DNA of 64,000 bases from Bacteroidota bacterium. Its GTDB lineage: Bacteria; Bacteroidota; Bacteroidia; B-17B0; Aurantibacillaceae. The translations under genes were made by a program, and so were the position numbers. Below, one piece after another: positions 55,398-64,000 of this stretch; positions within the stretch are counted from its first letter, which is position 1, and the number at the start of each line of letters is the position of its first letter. Under the pieces are notes generated by a model. It was not told the DNA's origin. It searched no databases and saw nothing but the letters and a program-made list of their open reading frames with translations. Location of the stretch: contig JACCXH010000067.1 of assembly GCA_013697245.1 (NCBI GenBank), positions 1 through 64,000 on the forward strand. Reading direction: 5' to 3'.

Positions 55398-57062
55398 GTG
55401 ATCAAACAAAAAAATAATCTTATTGTTAATTTAAAAGAGATAGCTCCACTTTTTAATGATAGCTCTGCCCAGCAGAAAAAAGCGATTTTATTTGAATGTG
55501 CTAACTTAAAATTAAATTCAAAAAAAATAATTGAGCCATACCACGATTGTTTGTTGTTCTTATTGGGTTATCCCGAAAATGAAGAGCTATTTAATATGGC
55601 TCAAAAAGAAATGGAGCGCCTATCTGAATCTGTAAAAAAATTACCCAACAAAATAAAAGATCAACTTGAAAGAACCGGTATTGCATATACACAAACGCAA
55701 GGCGCAAATAGTTTTACTTTAATAAAATGGTTATTAAAAACATATCCCGACCAGGTTTCACTACATTCTTTTGATGAAACAGGCATTCACCCGAAAGAGA
55801 TTTTGCGACATGCTTTGACTGAAATGGAATTTGAGTTTGCTTTTACCGAAAAATTAGGCCCCGTAAAATGGTTACAGGAAGCCTGTGGAACAAAAAATAA
55901 AAAAGATCTTTTAACCTGGCTTATTGAACACTTTGAAAAAATGGATGCTTCTGATCTTATCAAAGATCAATTATTTGAATCGCTTAAAGTTTACATATCA
56001 GTTATTCCAAACAATAAAAAATTCTCAAAAGGTTTTGGAAATTTTTACCTTCACAAAAACCATTATCATACTAATGGTTTATTAAAACGTTTTGATGAAA
56101 AAGAACTGATCCATAAAAAATTACCTGCTCCAAAAAAATTATCTCTTACCGAAAAAGAAGAAATAATTGAAAAAGCCCGCGTGGCTTTATTTTTATTGAA
56201 TCGCGAAACCGAGCCGGTTGTTTATTGCAATGCTGATGGCTTATTATTTTATGAATTAGAACATGGTTTATCAATCGCATTATTTAGCATTCTTCCCGAA
56301 AGACGTTTACCGCTTGAGTCTTACATTGGTTTTATGATGTTTAAAAATGGTTTTCCAATGGCTTATGGCGGTGGTTGGTTGTTTGGCGATCGCTCGTTAA
56401 TTGGCGTAAATATTTTTGAAAGTTTTAGAGGAGGCGAATCCGCTTTCGTTTTTTGTCAATTATTGCGAACCTATAAACAAAGTTTTGGCGCCAATTATTT
56501 TGAAGTAGAGCCTTATCAGTTTGGAAAAAATAATCCGGAAGGATTAAAATCCGGTGCTTTTTGGTTCTATTACCGTTTTGGTTTCAGGCCCGTAGATAAT
56601 GACTTGAAAATATTAGCCACCAAGGAAGCAGAAAAGATTCAAAACACAAAAGGGTATCGTACTTCTATTGAGACCTTAAAACGTTTTACCAATTCAAATC
56701 TTGCAGTAAACTTTAATAATGCTATTCAACCAATAAATCCGAGTACCATTAGCGAATACATTACCAAACAAATTAAATTAAAATTTAAAGGGGATCGTTC
56801 TGCTGCAGAAAAATGGTGCTTGCAAAAACTCAAAACAGGCCTTGGAATTGAAATAAACAAGATCTCCAAGGCTGAAAGAATTGGAGTAAACAAACTAAGT
56901 TCTTTTATTGGCTTTTGTATAGACACTTCCCGCTTAACATCTGCAAATAAAACCAAATTAAAGAATTTTGTTTTGGAAAAAGGCCGTTCAGAATTTAAAT
57001 ATATAGAATTATGTAATTCTATCGACTGTAAAAAATTGCTTGTAAAAGAAATTACTAAGTAA
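55398..57062 (+). CDS. Unrecognised protein with GNAT-like segment
   Basis: A 554-residue soluble protein without signal peptide that I do not recognise. The start is a GTG at 55398; no ATG occurs before residue 70, so the true start is uncertain. Residues about 1-240 are charged and helical (LKWLLKTYPDQ...-type helices). From about 305 to 395 the sequence has the look of a GNAT acyltransferase: GFMMFKNGFPMAYGGGWLFGD, FESFRGGESAFVFCQLLRTY with SFGANYFEVEPYQFG, ending FWFYYRFGFRP. Three further helices follow. If GNAT-like, it would transfer an acyl or aminoacyl group to an unknown substrate. Converges on the PorP/SprF-like gene, two bases away. Confidence 0.6.
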   Translation: MIKQKNNLIVNLKEIAPLFNDSSAQQKKAILFECANLKLNSKKIIEPYHDCLLFLLGYPENEELFNMAQKEMERLSESVKKLPNKIKDQLERTGIAYTQTQGANSFTLIKWLLKTYPDQVSLHSFDETGIHPKEILRHALTEMEFEFAFTEKLGPVKWLQEACGTKNKKDLLTWLIEHFEKMDASDLIKDQLFESLKVYISVIPNNKKFSKGFGNFYLHKNHYHTNGLLKRFDEKELIHKKLPAPKKLSLTEKEEIIEKARVALFLLNRETEPVVYCNADGLLFYELEHGLSIALFSILPERRLPLESYIGFMMFKNGFPMAYGGGWLFGDRSLIGVNIFESFRGGESAFVFCQLLRTYKQSFGANYFEVEPYQFGKNNPEGLKSGAFWFYYRFGFRPVDNDLKILATKEAEKIQNTKGYRTSIETLKRFTNSNLAVNFNNAIQPINPSTISEYITKQIKLKFKGDRSAAEKWCLQKLKTGLGIEINKISKAERIGVNKLSSFIGFCIDTSRLTSANKTKLKNFVLEKGRSEFKYIELCNSIDCKKLLVKEITK

Positions 57063-57064
57063 AA

Positions 57065-57985
57065 TTATTTTTCTTTTTTCTCCCAGGTGGCAGATTGTTT
57101 TTTCGAGAAACGAATACCCAACATGATCTCGTGTGTACCTGTTGAATATTTTTTAATGTTGGTAGTAGTTATATCATATGAATATCCGATCATTAAATAA
57201 TTTTTATAAAAATAACCGATCAGTGCCGTAAAAGCATCGTGATGACGGTAAGCCCCGCCTATCCAAATTTGTTCTTGATAAATAAGTCTTGCACCAACAT
57301 CAATTTTTGGCGGAGCAGGAATCTCGTATTTTAATAAGAACGAAGGCTCGATCTTAAAATCATCGCCAAGATCAAATTTGTAGGCTCCGTTTAAATTAAA
57401 ATGATTTACGATCCTGCTATTTTTTCCGGCGCCTTCATATAATTTAATAGGTGCCTGATAAAGTTGTGGTAAACTTAAACCTAAATAAAATTTGTCTTTT
57501 TTATGGAAATAAATTCCTGCGCCAAAGTCAGGCACATAAGTGGTTTGGTAAGTGCTTAATAAATTTTCATCACCACTATCTCTTAAAACTAATTTACTTC
57601 CATCAATTCCCCATTGTAAAATTCCTGCACTAACACCTAGTGATAAGAACATGTCTTTTTTTAATTTTGCATGATAAGCGTAAGAAAAATTTAATCCTGT
57701 TCTGCGGGTTGGCCCTACAATGTCAGTATACAAATTCATACCAACGCCCATATTTTTTGCTTTTATAGGGCCGTTCAAGGTTAACATGTAAGTTCTTGGC
57801 GCATCGGTTATACCGATCCATTGATAACGATTATTAGAGCGAACATCTGCATAATCATCTTTACCGGCAACGGCAGGATTTATTGCCATTTCATTTAGCA
57901 TATATTGCGTGTACTGCGGCAATTGCTGACTAAAACCGCAAACCGCAATTAAACTAAATAAACATATGTAGCACCTTTTTATCAT
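57065..57985 (-). CDS. PorP/SprF family outer-membrane protein
   Basis: A 306-residue outer-membrane protein of the PorP/SprF family (signal peptide FSLIAVCGFSQ, then QYTQYMLNEMAINPAVAGKDDYADV, the family signature, followed by 14 or so barrel strands and KYSTGTHEIMLGIRF at the end). Flavobacterium SprF assists surface display of the SprB adhesin. Its ATG overlaps the stop of the giant SprB-repeat gene by one base (TAATG), so the two are translated together and very probably form an adhesin-secretion pair. Confidence 0.93.
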   Translation of the reverse strand: MIKRCYICLFSLIAVCGFSQQLPQYTQYMLNEMAINPAVAGKDDYADVRSNNRYQWIGITDAPRTYMLTLNGPIKAKNMGVGMNLYTDIVGPTRRTGLNFSYAYHAKLKKDMFLSLGVSAGILQWGIDGSKLVLRDSGDENLLSTYQTTYVPDFGAGIYFHKKDKFYLGLSLPQLYQAPIKLYEGAGKNSRIVNHFNLNGAYKFDLGDDFKIEPSFLLKYEIPAPPKIDVGARLIYQEQIWIGGAYRHHDAFTALIGYFYKNYLMIGYSYDITTTNIKKYSTGTHEIMLGIRFSKKQSATWEKKEK

Positions 57986-60900
57986 TATCTAAATATGGTT
58001 AATGGTCCGGTAAACGGAGTTTTATATGCCGGATGATTTAAATTAATTACATAATAATACGTTCCAACGGGCAGATCTTTTCCTTTGAACTTACCATCAA
58101 ACTGCCCATTGTAATTATTGTAGAAATACAATAGTTCTCCCCAACGATTATAAATCTCCACGGTGTTTTCCGGGAACTGATCAAGATAATCGATAATCCA
58201 TTTTTCATTTTTGTTATCGCCGTTAGGACTAAAGCCATTTGGTATTTTTATTAAAGGATATAAGAACACCGTCATCGTATCACTTGCAGTACACCCTGTT
58301 ACAAGATCAATTACTGTAACTGTATATACCGTATTAATTGTATTTGATGCTACAGGGTTTTGAAGGCTCGGATCGTCTAAAGAGAAAGACGGCGACCAGT
58401 TTATTGTAACAGATCCCGAAGTAGTTGGATTGCCGCCAATAGTGACATTTGAGAATACAGGTATTGTATAAGTTGGCCCTGCATCAACAACAGGTAAAGG
58501 ATAAATATATACCACTACCTGGTCTGTGTCCCTGCATGCAGCAACTGAAGAAGTAGTTACTAACTCAAAAGTATAAGTGCCCGGCGTTATGTTTGGTATT
58601 GGTGTTAATAGATTTGCTGTGTTGCCAACCGTATTGGTATTATTCGGCAATAAATACCAGTCGTAAGAAACAGCCCCAAAAGAATTGGTACCGGTTAATG
58701 CAACCAAAGGAGTTGGACAAAGACTAAAATCATTTCCGGCTTGCGCTACAACGCTAACCGTTGGCACAACATCTAAAGTAGTATCTCTTTGGCAACCACT
58801 CTTATCAACTAAGGTTAAAGAATATGTGCCTGCTAACAAATTAGAAATGTTTTGCGTAGTTGCAGTAAATGCTCCAGGGCCCATCCAGGTATATGAATAA
58901 CTAGGAGTACCGCCGTTAACTCCCATATTTAATAAACCATCTTTAACGGAACTACAAGAAGAGTTCGTTACTGTGGGCGTTAACGTAATGAATGCCGGAT
59001 TATTTAAAGTTAAGCTGGTAGACGTTGCACAGCCTTTTGAATCCGTTACGGTTGCAAAATAAACAATTGCTGCTGTACTTGGACCGGGACATAATGAGAA
59101 TTGTGGATTACCGGCTGCCAAAGGCGACCAGCTAAATGAATACGGTAATGATCCACCACTCGGAACTAATGTTATTGCACCGTTACAATCATCATGACAT
59201 TTTGGTTGTTGCACATTTGCGAGACTTAATTGTAATGCCGGATTATCGGTAAGTGTAAACGATTGTACTGTTAAGCAGCCGTTAAATGCGCCAACAGTTA
59301 ATGTTATAACACCTTTACACAATCCGCTCACGGCAGCAGTATTAGCGCCATTGCTCCAAATATAATTAACTGGTGTAGATGTACTGGTTCCAAGTGTTGT
59401 AATAGATCCTGTACAAGCATTAAAACAACTTATATTAGATTGCGTAAATGTAATTGAAGGTCCATTTGGATTATTGATGGCATACACTTGTGTTACCTGG
59501 CAGTTTCCTGGAGTTCCATTATCGGTAACTGTCACCGTATAATTTCCTGCTGGTACATTCGCATAAGTAAAACTTAAGTTTGGTCCGGGAACCCACGAAA
59601 TTGAATAAGGTCCAACGCCACCGGTTGGAACAAGTGTGATCGTACCATTTGGTGAAGTACAAGCCGGCGCGTTTATAGTAGGCGTAAGCGTTAAATGAGG
59701 CGCAGGGCTAATCGTTACTGAAGAAGTACGAATACAACCCTGCGCATCCATCATTTGCACAAAATAAATTCCTGCACATAAATTTGTGATAACCGAATTT
59801 GAAACTACGGGGTTTATCCAGTTATATTGTATTGGCGCAGTTCCGCCAATTGCTGTTACAGTAGCTGCGCCTGTGCAGGGAGCAGAACATAATTCGTTTT
59901 GAATGTTTGTTGTTTGTCCGGTAATTCCATTTGAATTACTGATGAGAATATTTTGCAATTGCGTACAAAGATTATTATCAGTCACTAATACCTGATATAA
60001 GCCGGCACATAAATTAGATGCAGTTGATGCGGCAGCGCCCGATGTCCAACTGTAAGTATAAGGAGCGATACCGCCTAATGCAGTTACAGTTCCCGAACCA
60101 TTACACATATTACAGGATGGCGAGACCACCGCGCTTGTTGCGGTAATTTGTAATGGTGCAGTAATATTTGTAGTAAAAGTATTAAAACAACCAATGGCAT
60201 CGGTAGCAGTTAATGTATATATTCCGCTACATAAATTATTTGCAAATGGTCCCGTTTGAGCATTACTCCAAGCAAAAGATATTGGAAGATTTGGACTTCC
60301 GGAAACAGCTATAACACTTGCGGCGCCAATACAACTTCCAAAACAAATATTATTAGTAGTTGCTGGTGTAGCAGTCATGTTTTGCACACCGGGCAAAGTA
60401 AGTGTTTGTGTAGATGGACAAAGATTATTATCTAAAATATTAACTGTGTATGTCGCCGCACATGCATTTATTAATGTTGCAGTAGCGGACACGCCCGGAG
60501 ACCATGTATATTGGAAAGGGCCTGTTCCACCAAATGTACTTAAAGTAATAGAACCATTACAAATACCATTACAAGTTGGGAAAGTAAGATTAGGTAAAAT
60601 TGAAATAGAGGCGGGTTGTGTTATGGTAACAGAATTAAATAATAAACAATTATTAGCATCCATAATTTGTGCTGTATATGTTCCTGCACATAAATTTATT
60701 TGTGGATTCACTGATGAGGTTGAAGGTGGAACGATCCACGAAACCGAAAATGGAAAAGCACCGCCAACTATACTTGCGGTTGGAACCGAAGCTGTTCCAG
60801 TACATTGTCCGTTACATGAAATATTTGAAGACGTAATTGGCGCCGAACTTGGCCCGTTCGAATTACTTAATGGAATAGTTAATGTATTTGTACAGTTATT

Positions 60901-63900
60901 AGCATCGTTTACCACGACAGTATAAATGCCTGCAAAAAGCCCAGTAATAACACCTGTTGTATTTGTTACAGCGGGTGTTGTAAATTGGAATGTATAATTT
61001 GGTGTTCCACCAACAGCAATTACAGTAATTGAGCCATTCGAGGAACCGCAAGTTGCAGGACTTATAGATGTGTTAATGTTTAAGACGGGAGGATTAGTTA
61101 ATGTAAATGTTTGAACATCGGTACAATTATTATTATCCTTAACTAACACCGTATAATTTCCTGCACATAAAGCGCTTAATGTTGGCGAGTTTGGTCCTGC
61201 CGGCGTCCATGTAAAACTTAATGGCGGAACAGCATTAGCTGGTGTGCTGATGGCAATTCCGTTACAGTTACCACTACAGGAAGGATTTGTTGTTGTAACA
61301 TTTGCAAGTAATGCCGGAGGGTTAATAAGATTTGCAACTCCTGTAGCAATACAACCACTTGCATCAGTAGCTGTTAATGTATAGTTACCTGCGCATAAAT
61401 TTGTAGGGTTTTGTCCTGCACCCGTAGCTACCCAGTTAAAGTTTACTGTGCCTTGTGCGCCTGCCAATACTGTGCTGATACTACCATTACAGATGGCATT
61501 ACACAAAGGGTTGGTTGGTGTTAAAGTAACATTAAATAAACTTGGTGCAGTTATTGTAAACCCTTGCGCGGTTGTACAACCATTTGCATCCACAATTGTT
61601 CCGGTGTAATTACCGGCACATAAATTTCCAATATTAGGTGTAGTTGCAGGTCCATTAGACCAACTGAAACTATAGGTAGGAACTCCACCGCCTGCAGTTA
61701 ATGATGCCGTAGCATTACAGGAGTTAGAACAACTTGCATTTACAATTGTAAGTGTGCTATTTAATGCTGTGGGTTGTGTGATCGTAACAACAGTTGTTGC
61801 AGGGCAACCATTTATATCGCTTGCATTTACCGTATAAGAAGCCGGGCATAAATTAAAAATATTTTGGTTGGTAGATCCGGTAAAAGTTGCAACCGGCAAC
61901 CAGGTATACGTTATGGCACCAGTACCACCGCCGCCTGTTGCATTTATACTACCATTACATGCGGCATTACATAAAACGTTACTTGCAGTAGTAGTTAATG
62001 TTAATGCAGTTGGTTGTGTTATATTAAAGATCACTTGTCTTGGACACAAATTAGCATCGTTAACATTTAAAGTATAAGTACCCAAACATAAATTTGTTAC
62101 AGTTTGTGTTCCTTGTCCGGTGATTGGACCTGATAACCAGTTAAGCGTATAAGTTGGAGTACCGCCTGAAACTGCAACTGTAATAGAACCGTTACATGCT
62201 GCAAAACATTTTGCATTTGTAACTGCCGAGTTAACTGTAATTGAAGTTGCAGGTTGTGTAATAGCAATTGTTTGTGTGGTGATACAACCCGTTGACACAT
62301 TGGTAACCGATATGTTATAGGTCCCTGTAAAAAGGCTGCTTGCCGTACTTACGTTGCCTATTGTTGTAAATCCAACAACGGGTGTCCATGTAAATGTAAA
62401 TGGTCCTGCGCCAACCGCTGTAACAGTTGCTGCGCCATTATTTCCCCCAAAACAAGTTACAGATTGTGTATTGATATTTAATGTTGGTCCGGTTGGGTTA
62501 GTTAATATCGCAGATAAAGTTGCAGAGCAGGCGCCAGCAGAAACAACTAATGAATAAGATCCTGCACCTAAACCGGAATAACAACTTGTTGCTGCACCAA
62601 TGCCACCAGGCGGGGTCCATGCGAATGTATATGGGCCGCCGTTACCGCCGCTTGGCGTAGCGCAAATGCTTCCATTATTAACATTACAGGCCGAAGGATT
62701 TGTTGTCGTGAATGTAGCTGCAATAGCAGGTTGAGAAGTAATTGTAAAAGCCGGAGGCGTTTTTATACAGCCATTTGCATCGGTAACTTTTAAAGTATAT
62801 GTACCAACACATAATCCCGAAAGATTGGCTGTTGTTATTGCACCCGGACTCCATGAATAAGTTAAAGCACCGGTTCCACCGGATGCATTTGAATTAATTG
62901 CGCCTGTACAATTACCAAAACAATTTACATTGGTTTGCGTTGGGGCAATTACAATTGCCGGAGGGTTTACAAATGAAATAGTAGCCGTGTTAGAACAGCC
63001 ATTAAAATCGGCTACCAGAACTGTATAGGTGCCGGCCCCCAGACCTGTTGCCACCTGAGTGGTTTGTGTTGGCAATGTCGGATTCCATGTGTAACTATAT
63101 GGTGCAAGTCCACCTAAAGGATTTGCAGTTGCTGTAGCAGTTAAACCACCAAAACACTGAATTGTAGATCCTGATGTAGCAACAGTTACACTCACGGTTT
63201 GCGCAATATTAACTGTGGCGGTTGCAGTGCAGCCTTTACTATCCGTTACTGTAGCAGTATAATTACCCGGACATAATGCACCAACAGCAGCATTTGTTCC
63301 AACCGAAACCGCTAAAGTGTTTGTCCATACAAATGAATAACCAGGCGTACCATTAGAAGGTGTAACCGTTGAAGCCCCCGTGCATGCATTACAGCTTGAT
63401 TTTATACCTGTGATGGCTGCAGACAATGCAATTGGAGAAGTAATTGTAAAATTAATGGATTGAGAGCATCCATTTGCATCTGTAATATTTGCAATATAAT
63501 TTCCTGCACATAAACCACCAATAATACCCGTAGTATTTGTTGTAGGAATAGGCAGTGTATTAAACTGGTAAACATAAGGAGGTGTTCCTCCTAAAGCAAC
63601 AACCGTTGCAGATCCATTACAACTGCCTGCACATGAAGTAGGAGCTGTTGTTTGAGTTATTGTGATAGATGAAGGGGTTGTAATTGTAGCTGTGGCTGAT
63701 TTTATACATCCTTTTGTATCGTTTACAACTAAAGTATAATTTCCGGCGCATAAACCTGAGTTTGGATTTCCTATCGGCCCGTTTGACCAAGTTAAAGTAT
63801 AACCGGGTGTACCACCGGCAACAACACCTATTAAATTACCATTACAACTACCAAAACAAGTTGGATTGGTTGCATTAATTGTAACTGTAATATCCGGTGG

Positions 63901-64000
63901 TTGGGTTAAAGTAGCCGTGGCGCTGGCCGTACATCCATTCGCATCGGTAACCGTTAAAACATAATTCCCTGCGCATTGTCCCGCGAGGGCTCCACCGGCA
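57985..64000 (-). CDS. Giant SprB-repeat adhesin, T9SS type B, 5' end beyond the window
   Basis: The frame is open from the stop at 57985 to the right edge of the window, at least 2004 codons; the nearest start-like TTG at 63426 is internal, as the repeats continue in frame upstream of it. I count about 22 repeats of roughly 80 residues plus a partial one, each with the pattern CxxxCNGSxTV ... GGTPxYTYxW ... LCAGNYTVTVTDANGC, i.e. SprB repeats (PF13573 type). Two cysteines per unit are usual. After them comes a PKD/Ig-like region (AQAGNDFSLCP, WSPSFSLDDPSLQNPVAS) and a C-terminal gliding-associated type B domain (PNGFSPNGDNKNEKWIIDYL, EIYNRWGELLYFYNN, TGPLTIFR). A surface-displayed adhesin exported through the type IX system, perhaps for gliding or attachment. 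Confidence 0.93.
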   Translation of the reverse strand, partial: AGGALAGQCAGNYVLTVTDANGCTASATATLTQPPDITVTINATNPTCFGSCNGNLIGVVAGGTPGYTLTWSNGPIGNPNSGLCAGNYTLVVNDTKGCIKSATATITTPSSITITQTTAPTSCAGSCNGSATVVALGGTPPYVYQFNTLPIPTTNTTGIIGGLCAGNYIANITDANGCSQSINFTITSPIALSAAITGIKSSCNACTGASTVTPSNGTPGYSFVWTNTLAVSVGTNAAVGALCPGNYTATVTDSKGCTATATVNIAQTVSVTVATSGSTIQCFGGLTATATANPLGGLAPYSYTWNPTLPTQTTQVATGLGAGTYTVLVADFNGCSNTATISFVNPPAIVIAPTQTNVNCFGNCTGAINSNASGGTGALTYSWSPGAITTANLSGLCVGTYTLKVTDANGCIKTPPAFTITSQPAIAATFTTTNPSACNVNNGSICATPSGGNGGPYTFAWTPPGGIGAATSCYSGLGAGSYSLVVSAGACSATLSAILTNPTGPTLNINTQSVTCFGGNNGAATVTAVGAGPFTFTWTPVVGFTTIGNVSTASSLFTGTYNISVTNVSTGCITTQTIAITQPATSITVNSAVTNAKCFAACNGSITVAVSGGTPTYTLNWLSGPITGQGTQTVTNLCLGTYTLNVNDANLCPRQVIFNITQPTALTLTTTASNVLCNAACNGSINATGGGGTGAITYTWLPVATFTGSTNQNIFNLCPASYTVNASDINGCPATTVVTITQPTALNSTLTIVNASCSNSCNATASLTAGGGVPTYSFSWSNGPATTPNIGNLCAGNYTGTIVDANGCTTAQGFTITAPSLFNVTLTPTNPLCNAICNGSISTVLAGAQGTVNFNWVATGAGQNPTNLCAGNYTLTATDASGCIATGVANLINPPALLANVTTTNPSCSGNCNGIAISTPANAVPPLSFTWTPAGPNSPTLSALCAGNYTVLVKDNNNCTDVQTFTLTNPPVLNINTSISPATCGSSNGSITVIAVGGTPNYTFQFTTPAVTNTTGVITGLFAGIYTVVVNDANNCTNTLTIPLSNSNGPSSAPITSSNISCNGQCTGTASVPTASIVGGAFPFSVSWIVPPSTSSVNPQINLCAGTYTAQIMDANNCLLFNSVTITQPASISILPNLTFPTCNGICNGSITLSTFGGTGPFQYTWSPGVSATATLINACAATYTVNILDNNLCPSTQTLTLPGVQNMTATPATTNNICFGSCIGAASVIAVSGSPNLPISFAWSNAQTGPFANNLCSGIYTLTATDAIGCFNTFTTNITAPLQITATSAVVSPSCNMCNGSGTVTALGGIAPYTYSWTSGAAASTASNLCAGLYQVLVTDNNLCTQLQNILISNSNGITGQTTNIQNELCSAPCTGAATVTAIGGTAPIQYNWINPVVSNSVITNLCAGIYFVQMMDAQGCIRTSSVTISPAPHLTLTPTINAPACTSPNGTITLVPTGGVGPYSISWVPGPNLSFTYANVPAGNYTVTVTDNGTPGNCQVTQVYAINNPNGPSITFTQSNISCFNACTGSITTLGTSTSTPVNYIWSNGANTAAVSGLCKGVITLTVGAFNGCLTVQSFTLTDNPALQLSLANVQQPKCHDDCNGAITLVPSGGSLPYSFSWSPLAAGNPQFSLCPGPSTAAIVYFATVTDSKGCATSTSLTLNNPAFITLTPTVTNSSCSSVKDGLLNMGVNGGTPSYSYTWMGPGAFTATTQNISNLLAGTYSLTLVDKSGCQRDTTLDVVPTVSVVAQAGNDFSLCPTPLVALTGTNSFGAVSYDWYLLPNNTNTVGNTANLLTPIPNITPGTYTFELVTTSSVAACRDTDQVVVYIYPLPVVDAGPTYTIPVFSNVTIGGNPTTSGSVTINWSPSFSLDDPSLQNPVASNTINTVYTVTVIDLVTGCTASDTMTVFLYPLIKIPNGFSPNGDNKNEKWIIDYLDQFPENTVEIYNRWGELLYFYNNYNGQFDGKFKGKDLPVGTYYYVINLNHPAYKTPFTGPLTIFR

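Noticed and set aside
60377-60925. Plus-strand open frame of 182 codons inside the SprB-repeat gene.
   Set aside because: It is the reverse of repeat-rich threonine/valine codons; no recognisable protein and fully inside a strong gene.
63426-63426. TTG at 63426 as the start of the SprB-repeat gene (1813 residues).
   Set aside because: Translation continues in frame upstream to the window edge with the same repeat pattern (LCAGNY, DANGC), so the TTG is internal leucine and the gene is partial.
57985-63999. SprB repeat DNA as a CRISPR or tandem DNA repeat array.
   Set aside because: Similarity is at the protein level; the units are diverged in nucleotide sequence and coding throughout.

Overview
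The window is AT-rich, gene-dense bacterial DNA from a member of the Bacteroidota, probably an aerobic, heterotrophic, possibly surface-associated Flavobacteriia- or Sphingobacteriia-like organism. The evidence is type IX secretion (T9SS) C-terminal sorting domains of both the A and B classes, a PorP/SprF-like protein next to a giant SprB-repeat protein, a DUF5686 outer-membrane protein, an alternative complex III (act) operon fused to cytochrome oxidase genes, and weak ribosome binding sites. The genus cannot be told from the sequence. I see no rRNA, tRNA, CRISPR array, prophage or insertion sequence.

Layout. 1-6.7 kb: a small exported protein, then a minus-strand trio (propeller/barrel protein, TauE-like permease, M20 amidohydrolase) and a DUF2130 protein. 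6.7-11.6 kb: a plus-strand run of SixA phosphatase, polyphosphate kinase, Ppx/GppA phosphatase, diadenylate cyclase and SlyD isomerase. 11.6-13.7 kb: a small accessory patch with a ParE-type toxin-antitoxin pair lying between a 75-bp gene remnant and the full gene it matches. 13.7-20.4 kb: thioredoxin-fold DUF255 protein, HlyD-type adaptor, TsaB and a DUF5686 protein. 20.4-22.9 kb: sigma factor plus membrane TPR protein, divergent from a TonB-plug protein lacking a barrel, with a 12-bp-arm palindrome between them. 23-24.2 kb: a phosphodiesterase-like protein.

24.2-34.8 kb is one long minus-strand run: purD, ccmB, ccmC, ccmD, ccmE, ccmF, DUF2520, kdsC-like, ubiA-like, maf and a degenerate M48-like protein whose 3' end is frameshifted. 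CcmE has the CXXXY form of heme-binding site and no ccmA, ccmG or ccmH is present here, as in the variant cytochrome c maturation System I*. 34.8-40.8 kb holds secreted and envelope proteins: a very basic exported protein, a fibronectin-like T9SS protein, a Spo0M-like protein, a VWA protein and an LpxR-like lipid A deacylase.

40.8-52.4 kb is the respiratory operon actA-actB-actC-actD-actE-actF-coxB-coxA (minus strand), ending in a strong terminator. Its seven c-type heme sites need exactly the cytochrome c maturation genes encoded 6 kb away. 52.7-64 kb holds a BNR-repeat T9SS protein, an unrecognised 554-residue protein with a GNAT-like segment, and the PorP/SprF-like gene coupled to a giant SprB-repeat adhesin that runs off the right edge of the window.
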